From Bradyrhizobium nivariense (lineage in GTDB: Bacteria > Pseudomonadota > Alphaproteobacteria > Rhizobiales > Xanthobacteraceae), in contig NZ_JARVWW010000002.1 of NCBI RefSeq assembly GCF_029846715.1, positions 186,001-250,000 of the forward strand: a stretch of DNA of 64,000 nucleotides, read 5' to 3'. Position numbers and translations under genes: made by a program. The notes below the pieces were generated by a model that was not told the origin of the DNA, did not search any database, and saw only the letters and a program-made list of their open reading frames with translations. Below, in pieces: positions 23,628 to 31,270 of this stretch. How positions within the stretch are numbered: position 1 is the stretch's first letter; each line of letters starts with the position of its first letter.

Positions 23628-24476
23628 TCAATTGCCGATCTGTCCGACATGGAAGCCCAGCCGGTTCTCGACGTCGCCGGCGCGGTGGAAACCGCGCGAC
23701 ATCAGCGCCTTGATCCGGGTCTGGCTCGCGGGGCGGCTGAGCGACGCCAGGAACGCGTCCCATTCCGGCTTGATCTCGACATCCGGCGGCAGGCTCGCGA
23801 CGTCGACGAGGCGCTTGGTCTCGGCAATGGCGTCCTTGTCGAAGGACGCGATGCGCATGGCCAGCGCTTCGACGAAACCGTCGAGCTCGGCATCCGGCAA
23901 CGAGCGGTTGACGTAGCCGTACCGTTCGGCGAGATCGCCGTGGATGTCGTCGGCGCCGAGCAGGACTTCGAGCGCGCGGCCGCGGCCCATCAGGCGCGGC
24001 AGCCGCGCCATCGGCCCCCCGCCGGGCACCAGGCCCGCACCAACTTCCCATTGCGACAAGATCGCCTTTTCGCGGCTGGCAAAGCGCATGTCGCTCGCGA
24101 GCGCCAGCTCGCTGCCGACGCCGGTCGCGCGGCCCCTGATCGAGGCAATGGAGACGACCGGCGCACGGCTGAGACGCACCAGCATGTCAGGCAATGCCTC
24201 GAGGCCGGTGGGCCCGGGCGGAATACGAAGCGAATCCTCCAGCGGTGCCAGGAAGTCGTAATGCGTGATGAAGAAGCCCTCGACGGCACTGTCGAACACC
24301 ACGACCTTCACCAGCGGATCGTTTTCGATCGCCGTGACGATGTCGTTGAGAAGTGGAAGCTGCTTGGGGCCGAAGATGTTGACCGGCGGCATGTCGAAGG
24401 TGACGCGCCAGTACGACGGCAGGCGGCGCTCCAGGCGAATGTCTTCGGTCGTGAAAGTGCGTTCGGGACGGTTCAT
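23628..24476 (-). CDS. Enoyl-CoA hydratase/isomerase family protein
   Basis: A 282-aa crotonase-fold protein. The oxyanion-hole blocks are visible: the first around DSAVEGFFITHYDF, the second IRGRATGVGSELALASDMRF, then ILSQWEVGAGLVPGGG. The canonical catalytic Glu pair is not clearly conserved: the second site reads WEVGAGLVPGGG, where Glu precedes GAGL. Hydratase, isomerase or hydrolase activity therefore cannot be assigned. It stands between the OsmC and epoxide hydrolase genes, separated by ~110 and 64 bp. Its role may be in processing aliphatic or lipid-derived acyl-CoA. Confidence 0.82.
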   Translation of the reverse strand: MNRPERTFTTEDIRLERRLPSYWRVTFDMPPVNIFGPKQLPLLNDIVTAIENDPLVKVVVFDSAVEGFFITHYDFLAPLEDSLRIPPGPTGLEALPDMLVRLSRAPVVSIASIRGRATGVGSELALASDMRFASREKAILSQWEVGAGLVPGGGPMARLPRLMGRGRALEVLLGADDIHGDLAERYGYVNRSLPDAELDGFVEALAMRIASFDKDAIAETKRLVDVASLPPDVEIKPEWDAFLASLSRPASQTRIKALMSRGFHRAGDVENRLGFHVGQIGN

Positions 24477-24540
24477 GATTGTGGCTCCTGATGTTGGATG
24501 GGCAGTCAGGGACGCGCGGAATCGCGTGTCCCTGCTCGTT

Positions 24541-25854
24541 TCAGATCGACTGACGTAGCGGTCGGAACGCGGTGCGCATCTCCGCAGAGAACAGCGCGGG
24601 CTGCTCCCAGGCCGCGAAGTGGCCGCCCTTGTCGAGGCGGTTGTAGTGCATCAGCGTCGGATAAGCCTTTTCAGTCCAGCTACGCGGCGCGGCGTAGATC
24701 TCGTCCGGGAAGACGCTGACGGCGACCGGGATCTTCAGGTGCTTGGGCTCGAAGAACACCAGCTTGTTCTCCCAATAGAGCCGCGCCGACGACACCGCCG
24801 TGTTGGTGAGCCAGTAGAGCGTGATGTTGTCGATCACGTCGTCCCGCGACAGCCCTTCCGCCTTGCCTTCGAACACCCGCGCGATCATCGCGGCGCTGCG
24901 CGCATCGTGATCGAGCATCCAGGAGGCGAGACCGGCCGGCGAATCCACGAGGCCATAGAGCGTCTGTGGCCGGTTCGACATCTCGATCGCGTAGCCGAGA
25001 CCGTGCTTGTAGAAATCGTCGAGCTGATCGTAAGCATAGCCCTCGTCGGCCGAGAGATTAGACGGCCGCGACCCGCCGGGCTGAAGCGCCTTGGCGATGT
25101 CATCCGGAACGGTGGCGGGCATGTTGGTGTGGATGCCGAGCAGTTCCGGCGGCGCGATCACCGCCATCTGCTCCGTCACGGCATTGCCCCAATCGCCACC
25201 TTGCGCGACATAGCGGTTATAGCCGAGACGTTTCATCAGCACGATCCAGGCGCGCGCGACGCGCTGGGGGTCCCAGCCGAGCACCGTCGGCTTGCCGGAG
25301 AAGCCGTGGCCGGGCAGCGAGGGAATGACGAGATCGAAGGCGTCCGCCGCCTTCGCGCCATGTGCAGTGGGGTCGGTGAGCGGGCCGACGATCTTCATCT
25401 GCTCGATGATCGAACCGGGCCAGCCATGGGTGACGATCATCGGCAGCGCGTTTTCGTGGCGGGAGCGGACGTGAATGAAGTGGATATCGACGCCGTCGAT
25501 CTCGGTGACGAATTGCGGCAAGGCGTTCAGCCGTGCCTCAATCTTGCGCCAGTCGTAATTGTCCTGCCAGTAGCGCACGAGCTCCTGCACCGTTGTCAGC
25601 TGCACGCCCTGCGACTGATCGGCGACGATCTCGCGATCCGGCCAGCGCGTCGCCGCGAGACGGCGGCGGAGGTCGAGCAGATCCTCCTCGGGCACGCTGA
25701 CGCGGAACGGGCGAACCGCCCCACTCACGGCAGCCTTCGCCGGATGCAGCGGCAGCAAGCTCGACACGCTGGCGGCAACCGCGGTCATCGCGGCCTGGCT
25801 CAACAGTTGACGGCGATCTGGATTGAGAATGTCGGTACGTGCTTGCGTAGTCAT
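24541..25854 (-). CDS. Epoxide hydrolase (EHN-domain alpha/beta hydrolase), exported
   Basis: A 437-aa enzyme. The ATG at 25854 starts a long N-terminal region with a twin-arginine-like export signal (PDRRQLLSQAAMTAVAASV). The epoxide-hydrolase N-terminal domain starts near FRVSVPEEDLLDLRRRLAAT. The alpha/beta core has the oxyanion motif HGWPG (143-147), nucleophile D221 in GGDWGN, and the catalytic His in GGHFAAWEQP. It opens epoxides to diols, and homologues include juvenile-hormone-type and soluble epoxide hydrolases. Three CTAAC-type boxes lie ~100 bp upstream (25956-25980), shared with three nearby genes, so it is probably part of the same regulon. Confidence 0.9.
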   Translation of the reverse strand: MTTQARTDILNPDRRQLLSQAAMTAVAASVSSLLPLHPAKAAVSGAVRPFRVSVPEEDLLDLRRRLAATRWPDREIVADQSQGVQLTTVQELVRYWQDNYDWRKIEARLNALPQFVTEIDGVDIHFIHVRSRHENALPMIVTHGWPGSIIEQMKIVGPLTDPTAHGAKAADAFDLVIPSLPGHGFSGKPTVLGWDPQRVARAWIVLMKRLGYNRYVAQGGDWGNAVTEQMAVIAPPELLGIHTNMPATVPDDIAKALQPGGSRPSNLSADEGYAYDQLDDFYKHGLGYAIEMSNRPQTLYGLVDSPAGLASWMLDHDARSAAMIARVFEGKAEGLSRDDVIDNITLYWLTNTAVSSARLYWENKLVFFEPKHLKIPVAVSVFPDEIYAAPRSWTEKAYPTLMHYNRLDKGGHFAAWEQPALFSAEMRTAFRPLRQSI

Positions 25855-25955
25855 GTTCGATCTCCCTGACTTTGGTCGGTGACGCTGACCGAATTCGAAA
25901 TCAACGCGTCGGTTCGTCATGCAGAGAGATTGGCGCAGACCCTGGCAATTTGCTC

Positions 25956-25980
25956 GTTATGGGTTGTTAGACCGCGTTAG
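25956..25980 (-). promoter_or_regulatory. Triple CTAAC box (10-bp period) upstream of epoxide hydrolase
   Basis: Read on the minus strand: CTAAC at 25980-25976, CTAAC at 25970-25966, ATAAC at 25960-25956, each exactly 10 bp apart, then GAGCAAA. The last box ends 102 bp before the epoxide hydrolase start. The TAACGAGCAAA end is identical to the one upstream of the histidine kinase. This pattern fits tandem sites for an OmpR-type winged-helix protein. Confidence 0.6.
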
Positions 25981-26048
25981 CCGTTGCGAGCCGCGCGACA
26001 GCGAGGGGAGCGATCAGTGACCCCGCGATGCTCGCAGCAAAAGCAACA

Positions 26049-26080
26049 CGGCGCGCGATGAGCTCAGTCATCGCGCGCCG
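26049..26080 (-). terminator. Intrinsic terminator after the VOC gene
   Basis: A perfect 13-bp stem, CGGCGCGCGATGA with TCATCGCGCGCCG, and a 6-nt loop lie 40 bp after the VOC stop. On the minus strand the stem is followed by TGTTGCTTTTGC. This is the strongest terminator-like structure in the window and would end the kinase-VOC transcript. Confidence 0.75.
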
Positions 26081-26119
26081 GGCCGGCTTGGTTCAGTCGA
26101 AGACTCCGTGCTGTCCAAC

Positions 26120-26551
26120 TCAGGCTGGCAGCGGCTGGCCCGCCTGCTCGCGGACGATGTAATCGGCGTACCAATCGGCCCAGTTCTCGTCGTGCCCGCC
26201 GGTCCGCTTTTCGTGCTCGCCATGGGCCGCCGCCGCACGGCGCAGTGCCGCCGCCAGCGCAGCCTGCGAAGCGAATGTCGTGCCGTCGCCCGCGATGCGT
26301 CCCGGCAATCGCGTGGTGACCTCCTGGAACAGCCAGCCATTGCCGTCGGGGTCGCTGAACGCGGCAAATGAGCTGTAGCTGCCGCGCTCCGGGTCAGCAC
26401 CGTTGACCCGAACGCTGCCGAACAGATATGGCTCGTCGGTTCCGGCGTGAACATCGGACACCGGGATCACGATCACCTCGAGCCTCAGATCGACGCCACG
26501 AGATGTCGAGGGCTTGACCTGAGCGTCGCGGTCGATTTCGAGTGTGGGCAT
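26120..26551 (-). CDS. VOC (glyoxalase/bleomycin-resistance) family protein with internal deletion
   Basis: A 143-aa protein. The start (VDLRLEVIVIPVSDV) and end (SFAAFSDPDGNGWLFQEVTT, then AHGEHEKRTGG) are characteristic of a VOC family in which full-length members are, from memory, ~190-220 aa. Here PVSDV is followed directly by HAGTDEPY, which in relatives comes after a second motif ~75 residues later. The first beta-alpha-beta module, including its metal ligand and dimer surface, is therefore missing in frame. It is probably inactive as an enzyme or acts only as a remnant. It lies 33 bp downstream of the histidine kinase on the same strand, and a strong terminator follows it. Confidence 0.75.
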   Translation of the reverse strand: MPTLEIDRDAQVKPSTSRGVDLRLEVIVIPVSDVHAGTDEPYLFGSVRVNGADPERGSYSSFAAFSDPDGNGWLFQEVTTRLPGRIAGDGTTFASQAALAAALRRAAAAHGEHEKRTGGHDENWADWYADYIVREQAGQPLPA

Positions 26552-26584
26552 GTCGAACTCCCTGAGTTGAATTTGAGACGAGCT

Positions 26585-27253
26585 TCAAGCGGCGATCGGC
26601 ATCACGATGGTCACGCGTGTACCGTCTTCCCCCGCCTCGCCGTGCAGCCGGGCGCAAATGCCGCGTGCGAGACCTTCGAGAATCCGGCTGCCTGCGCCCT
26701 GAAGCGGCCCGGTCGCGCCGATTCCGTTGTCGGCCACCGTGCAGAACCAGGCGCCGTCACGATTGACCATGTCGATGCGGATCAGTGCATCATTCCTGTT
26801 GGGGAAGGCATGCTTTGCCGCATTCGTCACCAGCTCCGTCAGCATCAGCGCGAGCCGGTGACATTGCGATGCCGGCAGCGTACCGCTTTCAACGGCAGCC
26901 TCGCAGCGGATGCCCGCCGGCTCCAGCACGGCCTCGGAAATCGCTCCACACAGGTTTTCGAAGAAGGCCGCTACGGGGATCGCCGTATGGTCGTCATTGT
27001 CGGACAGGAGTTGATAGAGCCTGCCGAAGGCGACGATGCGCCGCTCGAGCCGGTCCGCGGCAAGCGACACGTCCCGGGTGCCTGCCCGTGTGAAATCGCG
27101 GCGAACCGACGCACCCAGCAGCGTCAGCGTGTTCTTCATCCGATGATGGGATTCCCGCAGCACGAGCTCCCAGTCACGCGACTGCTGGACAAGACTGGCG
27201 ACAAATTGAGATTGAACGACATGGTCGTTCGGCCGAGCACCGATACCGGACAT
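26585..27253 (-). CDS. Small cytosolic sensor histidine kinase, HWE/HisKA_2 type
   Basis: A ~222-aa kinase that consists of almost nothing but the catalytic core. The phospho-acceptor motif is ESHHRMKNTL (His ~37), the N-box is LTELVTNAAKHAF, and the G-box is ADNGIG. No sensor, PAS or membrane domain is present, and no response regulator is adjacent, so its input must come from a partner. The second ATG of an ATG-ATG pair is preceded by GGGGAGG at 5 nt and is chosen; ATG 27256 or 27295 would add 1 or 14 residues. Divergent from the STAND regulator at 27570. CTAAC-type boxes lie 70 bp upstream. Confidence 0.87.
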   Translation of the reverse strand: MSGIGARPNDHVVQSQFVASLVQQSRDWELVLRESHHRMKNTLTLLGASVRRDFTRAGTRDVSLAADRLERRIVAFGRLYQLLSDNDDHTAIPVAAFFENLCGAISEAVLEPAGIRCEAAVESGTLPASQCHRLALMLTELVTNAAKHAFPNRNDALIRIDMVNRDGAWFCTVADNGIGATGPLQGAGSRILEGLARGICARLHGEAGEDGTRVTIVMPIAA

Positions 27254-27322
27254 CATAGCCTCCCCGTTGGATGTAGCGTCTAACTCGGAGACCATACTGG
27301 ATGCAGTTTATGTGCTTTGCTC

Positions 27323-27347
27323 GTTAGACGTTGCAAGTTTTTGTTAT
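27323..27347 (-). promoter_or_regulatory. Triple CTAAC-type box upstream of the histidine kinase
   Basis: On the minus strand: ATAAC at 27347-27343, CTTGC at 27337-27333, CTAAC at 27327-27323, at exact 10-bp steps, then GAGCAAA. The last box ends 70 bp before the kinase start. The middle box is degenerate. The 11-mer TAACGAGCAAA is shared with the epoxide hydrolase site. Confidence 0.5.
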
Positions 27348-27492
27348 GATCGGCGCCACGACGACCGGGATCCAAACTGTCATCTCGGGCGGTCAGCCAT
27401 GCTGCCTCTTCTTGCGTTTAAGCAAAATTGGCGACGGATCGACCGTACGCAATCGGCCGATTTGCGGCGAACCGCCACGCGATTTCGCCACT

Positions 27493-27529
27493 TTCAACCA
27501 GTTTACTCGGAGTTCTCTTCTGCTAGATC
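27493..27529 (+). promoter_or_regulatory. Conserved leader shared with the paralogue at 14411
   Basis: CCAGTTTACT (27498-27507), 10 unmatched bases, then TTCTGCTAGATC, aligned gap-free with 14336-14367 and placed 41 bp before the GTG start. The rest of 27254-27569 holds the kinase box set and an inverted pair CGTCTAAC (27277-27284) / GTTAGACG (27323-27330). Confidence 0.55.
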
Positions 27530-27569
27530 AAAGTGCAGAGTTCAGCCCTTTCACTGGAATCATTGGCCC

Positions 27570-30413
27570 GTGCCGGACACTAACGACCAGGATTCGGCCA
27601 TTGCCTTCGGGCCATTCCGGCTGTTCGCGAAGTCGCGCCTGCTCGAGAAGGACGGCGCCCCGGTTCACCTCGGCGGCCGTGCGCTCGACATCCTCGTTTT
27701 TCTCGCGGAACGCGCGGGCGAGGTCGTGGACAAGCGAGAGTTGATCAGGCGCATCTGGGCCGACGTGAACGTCGACGAAGGCAGCCTGCGCTTCCACATC
27801 ACGACGCTGCGCAAGGCGTTGGGCGATGCCGGCGAAGGCGCCCACTACGTCGTCAACGTCCCCGGACGCGGCTATTGTTTCGCGGCGCCGCTGCTCCGGG
27901 CTGCCCCTTTGGAGAACCGGACCAGCCTGCCCGCGGCTTCGCCCCGCTCGCTGCCCTCGCCGCTCGCGAAGATGATCGGACGTGACGATGCGGTGGAGAG
28001 AATTTCCGCCGAGCTTGCCCTGCATCGCTTCGTCACCATCGTCGGCCCCGGCGGGATCGGCAAGACTTCGGTCGCACTGGCCGTCGCGCATGGCGAGCTC
28101 CAGACCTTCGACGGCCAGGTGTGTTTTGTCGATTTCGGCGCACTGAGAGAGGCCCGGCTCGTTCCCGGAACGATTGCGGCTGCGCTCGGCCTGACCGTCA
28201 ATTCCGACGACCCGATACCCGGACTGCTGACGTTCCTGCGCAGCCGGCGGATGCTGCTGGTCTTCGATAGTTGCGAGCACATCCTCGAAGATCTCGCCCC
28301 GCTGGCCGAGCGCATCGTTCGTGAAGCGGGCGAGCTGCATATTCTCGCCACCAGCCGCGAATCCTTCCGCGCCGAAGGTGAGCGTGTCCATCGGCTGTTT
28401 CCGCTGGATTGCCCGCCACAGCGCGACGGGCTCGGCATTGCCGACATCCTTGCCTATCCCGCAACTCAGCTCTTCGTGGCGCGCATTGCCGAGAGCCTCA
28501 GCGAATTCGAGCTCAGCGAAGAGGATGCGCCGCTCGTTGCCGAGATCTGCCGGCGGCTGGACGGCATTGCGCTCGCGATCGAGCTCGCGGCCGGGCGTGT
28601 GAACGCCTATGGCATTGCCGGGACCGCCTCGTTGCTGGACAGCCGCTTCTCGCTGCTGTGGCGCGGGCGGCGCACCGCTGTCCCGCGGCACCAGACCCTG
28701 AGCGCGGCGCTCGCCTGGAGCTACGATTTGCTGCCGGCAGCCGAAAGCGCAACGCTGCGCGGATTGTCGGTGTTCGTCGGGCCGTTCACCCTTGAAGCCG
28801 CGCTTGCGGTCGCCTCCTGTCAGGGCATCGGCGAGCCGGAAGCCGTCGAGGCGATCTCGAATCTGCTTTCCAAATCGCTGATCGCGACGTCGCCTGCGGA
28901 GCGGCGGCTGCGCTATCGCCTGCTCGACACAACACGTGCCTTCGTCGCGGACAAGCTCGTCGAGAACGGGGAAGCCGACCGCGCCGCGCGCGCCCACGCC
29001 GACTATTTCCGCGACTTCCTGCGCGACATTGCCCTCAAATCCACGGGCATGCAGACGGCGGGCGGCTTCCTTCCCTATGCCGATCACCTGCCCAATGTCC
29101 GGGCCGCGCTGACCTGGAGCTTTTCGGACAGCGGCGACCACGCCATCGGCGTGGAGCTGGCGGCGTCGGCGGCCCAGTTCTTCCTCGAGCTGACATTGCT
29201 GACGGAATGCTACCGCTGGACCCAGCAGGCGCTGGCATCGCTCGATACCACCCCGATCGACAGCCGCCATGAAATGATTTTGCAGGCCGCGCTCGGCGTC
29301 TCCGCGATGTTCACGCAGGGCAATACCGAAGCGGTCCGGATGGCGTTCACGCGCAGCCTCCAGCTTGCCCGTGAGCTCGAGGACCTGCACTGGCAGCTCT
29401 GGCTGCTGCGTGGATTGCACATTTACCTGACCCGGGTCGGGGATTTTCACGGCGCGCTTGGAACCGGCGAACAGGGTAAGAGCGTTGCGCGGAAGCTGAA
29501 CGATCCCGCCAGCACACTGAACGTCGAATGGATGCTGGGCGTCGCACATCATTTGATCGGCAACCAGGACAAGGCGGTGCAGTTCTGCGAGAGCGCGATG
29601 GTGCATAATCCCGGCTCGCAGCGCCTGAATATCGGCCATCTCGGCTATGACGACCGCATTGTTGCGCTGGTGGCGCTGGCGCGCGGGCTCTGGCTCACCG
29701 GCCGGCCCGATCGTGCGATCGAGGCGGCCCAATACACCGTTCGCGAGGCCGAGCTGCTCGAGCAGCCGCTCACTCTCGGTATTTCCCTGATCTGGACGAT
29801 CTACGTGTTCCTCTGGGTCGGCGACTTGGCCAATGCCGAAATCCTGATCGAGCGGCTGATCGACCATTCCGCGCGGCACTTCCTCGGCCCGTATCACGCG
29901 GTCGGCATCGGCCAGAAGGGCGAGCTGCTGCTTCGCCGCGGCGACGTCACTGGGGGGATCGAGCACCTTCGCCGCAGCCAGGCCACGCTGTACGCGACGC
30001 GGCACCGGATCATGACGACGGTGTTCGCGACGGCGCTCGCGGAGGGGCTTGCCTCCCAGAGCCAGGCCGACGAAGCCTTGCAGACGATCAACGAGGCCAT
30101 CGCAGAGATCCCCGATCACGGCGAATCCTTTGACATGCCGGAGATGCTCAGGATCAAGGGCGATATCCTTGCGCAGTCGGGTAACGCTGCGGAGGCCGAG
30201 AGCTATTTGCGCAAATCGCTCGATCTGTCGCGGCGGCAATGCGCGGTCGGCTGGGAGCTCCGCGGAGCAATCAGCCTTGGCCGCGTCTGGGAGCGGGCCG
30301 GCAAGGCCGCCGACGCGCGCGCCCTGCTCACCCCACTCGTGGCGCGGTATCAGGAGGGCCTTCAGACCCGTGATCTCGTCGCCGCCAAGAGGCTCCTTAC
30401 GGCGCTGAATTGA
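27570..30413 (+). CDS. Winged-helix STAND ATPase regulator with TPR-like C-terminus (paralogue 2)
   Basis: A 947-aa regulator, one residue longer than the 14411 protein and alike along its whole length. The winged helix spans ~10-107 (RIWADVNVDEGSLRFHITTL, VPGRGYCF). The P-loop GPGGIGKT starts at ~159, Walker B is LLVFDSCEH with Asp ~233, and the blocks LAIELAAGRVNAYGIAGTAS and WSYDLLPAAESATLRGLSVF are near-identical to paralogue 1. The C-terminal half is TPR-like. The GTG at 27570 matches the paralogue's start; an in-frame extension to 27267 has no homology. It stands among genes carrying the CTAAC boxes and is a leading candidate for the protein that binds them. Confidence 0.85.
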   Translation: MPDTNDQDSAIAFGPFRLFAKSRLLEKDGAPVHLGGRALDILVFLAERAGEVVDKRELIRRIWADVNVDEGSLRFHITTLRKALGDAGEGAHYVVNVPGRGYCFAAPLLRAAPLENRTSLPAASPRSLPSPLAKMIGRDDAVERISAELALHRFVTIVGPGGIGKTSVALAVAHGELQTFDGQVCFVDFGALREARLVPGTIAAALGLTVNSDDPIPGLLTFLRSRRMLLVFDSCEHILEDLAPLAERIVREAGELHILATSRESFRAEGERVHRLFPLDCPPQRDGLGIADILAYPATQLFVARIAESLSEFELSEEDAPLVAEICRRLDGIALAIELAAGRVNAYGIAGTASLLDSRFSLLWRGRRTAVPRHQTLSAALAWSYDLLPAAESATLRGLSVFVGPFTLEAALAVASCQGIGEPEAVEAISNLLSKSLIATSPAERRLRYRLLDTTRAFVADKLVENGEADRAARAHADYFRDFLRDIALKSTGMQTAGGFLPYADHLPNVRAALTWSFSDSGDHAIGVELAASAAQFFLELTLLTECYRWTQQALASLDTTPIDSRHEMILQAALGVSAMFTQGNTEAVRMAFTRSLQLARELEDLHWQLWLLRGLHIYLTRVGDFHGALGTGEQGKSVARKLNDPASTLNVEWMLGVAHHLIGNQDKAVQFCESAMVHNPGSQRLNIGHLGYDDRIVALVALARGLWLTGRPDRAIEAAQYTVREAELLEQPLTLGISLIWTIYVFLWVGDLANAEILIERLIDHSARHFLGPYHAVGIGQKGELLLRRGDVTGGIEHLRRSQATLYATRHRIMTTVFATALAEGLASQSQADEALQTINEAIAEIPDHGESFDMPEMLRIKGDILAQSGNAAEAESYLRKSLDLSRRQCAVGWELRGAISLGRVWERAGKAADARALLTPLVARYQEGLQTRDLVAAKRLLTALN

Positions 30414-30447
30414 GAGTATCTTCAATGAGATACCGCCATGCTACGCG

Positions 30448-30472
30448 CTCGCAACTCCTAACAACTTCTAAC
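30448..30472 (+). promoter_or_regulatory. CTAAC box set upstream of the unknown 235-aa gene
   Basis: CTCGC at 30448, CTAAC at 30458-30462 and CTAAC at 30468-30472, at exact 10-bp steps and followed by ACGC. The repeat extends beyond the boxes, as CAACTcCTAA and CAACTtCTAA are consecutive decamers. The last box ends 60 bp before the ATG at 30532. Confidence 0.55.
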
Positions 30473-30531
30473 ACGCCAAGCCGCATCCGCCCCGCCATGG
30501 TGGTCGCACTTCATGGTGGATATGGCGGGAC

Positions 30532-31239
30532 ATGGCGCTTCTTGACGATGTGATTGATGCCAGCGGCGGAATGGCCCGCTGGAATAGCTTGAGCCGGTTC
30601 ACGCTTCACCTCTCCGTCGCCGGAACGCTGTTCTCCAGTGCCGGACATGCCAGCGAATTCAAGGACGTGACCGCGGAGGGCTCGACCCGCACGCAGTCGG
30701 TCCGCTTCACCGGCATCACCGGCGGCGAACACTCCGGCTCGTTTCAGCCGGACGCGATCACAATCGAAAGCCTCGAGAGTGAGGTCCTGCGGACCTGGCG
30801 CAATCCGAGCCTTGCGTTCACCGAGGCCGGTTCGCCCGCGCTCGCGGACGAACTGCACCTCGTCTTCTTCTGCGGCGTCGCGATCTGGAATTATCTGACC
30901 AATCCGTTCCTGCTCGCCCATCCCGATGTGGTGGTGGAGGAACTTCCACCGTGGCAGGAGAACACAGAGTCATGGCGGCGGTTGCGGGCGCAGTTCCCGC
31001 CGAGCCTGATCGCGCTCGCGCCCGAGCAGATCTTCTATTTTGACGAGAACGCGTTGCAACGGCGGACCGATCACGATCTGTTCGGGATGAAAGTCGCGCA
31101 TTACTCCTGGGCCCATGACCGCTTCGGCGGCATCGTGGTGCCGACGCTCCGACGCGCGCAGACGCTGCGGCCCGACGGAACCGTGGTCGCCAAGCCCGTG
31201 CTGATGGACGTCGAGATCTTTGACGCCGTCTTCGAGTAG
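30532..31239 (+). CDS. Conserved protein of unknown function
   Basis: A 235-aa soluble protein with no signal peptide or membrane segment. It begins MALLDDVIDASGGMARWNSL and has the blocks TRTQSVRFTG, FFCGVAIWNYLTNPFLLAHP and a basic C-terminal part (VPTLRRAQTLRPDG). I recall similar uncharacterised proteins in soil bacteria but no assigned function. The pattern of a helix, then long beta-rich stretches, is compatible with a lipid- or hydrophobe-binding beta fold, which is speculative. It sits between two STAND regulators (118 bp after one, 31 bp from the convergent stop of the other) and carries CTAAC boxes 60 bp upstream, so it is probably a regulated output of this locus. Confidence 0.72.
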   Translation: MALLDDVIDASGGMARWNSLSRFTLHLSVAGTLFSSAGHASEFKDVTAEGSTRTQSVRFTGITGGEHSGSFQPDAITIESLESEVLRTWRNPSLAFTEAGSPALADELHLVFFCGVAIWNYLTNPFLLAHPDVVVEELPPWQENTESWRRLRAQFPPSLIALAPEQIFYFDENALQRRTDHDLFGMKVAHYSWAHDRFGGIVVPTLRRAQTLRPDGTVVAKPVLMDVEIFDAVFE

Positions 31240-31270
31240 CGGCACGCGCGAAAATTTCGCGTCGATCTGG

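Noticed and set aside
27277..27330. Inverted pair CGTCTAAC / GTTAGACG read as one operator
   Set aside because: The arms are 38 bp apart. The right arm is better explained as part of the 10-bp-spaced box set upstream of the kinase.
27528..30425. A 965-codon open frame antisense to the STAND regulator
   Set aside because: High GC with strong codon bias leaves the opposite strand open. The sense strand has clear domain motifs, the antisense product has none.
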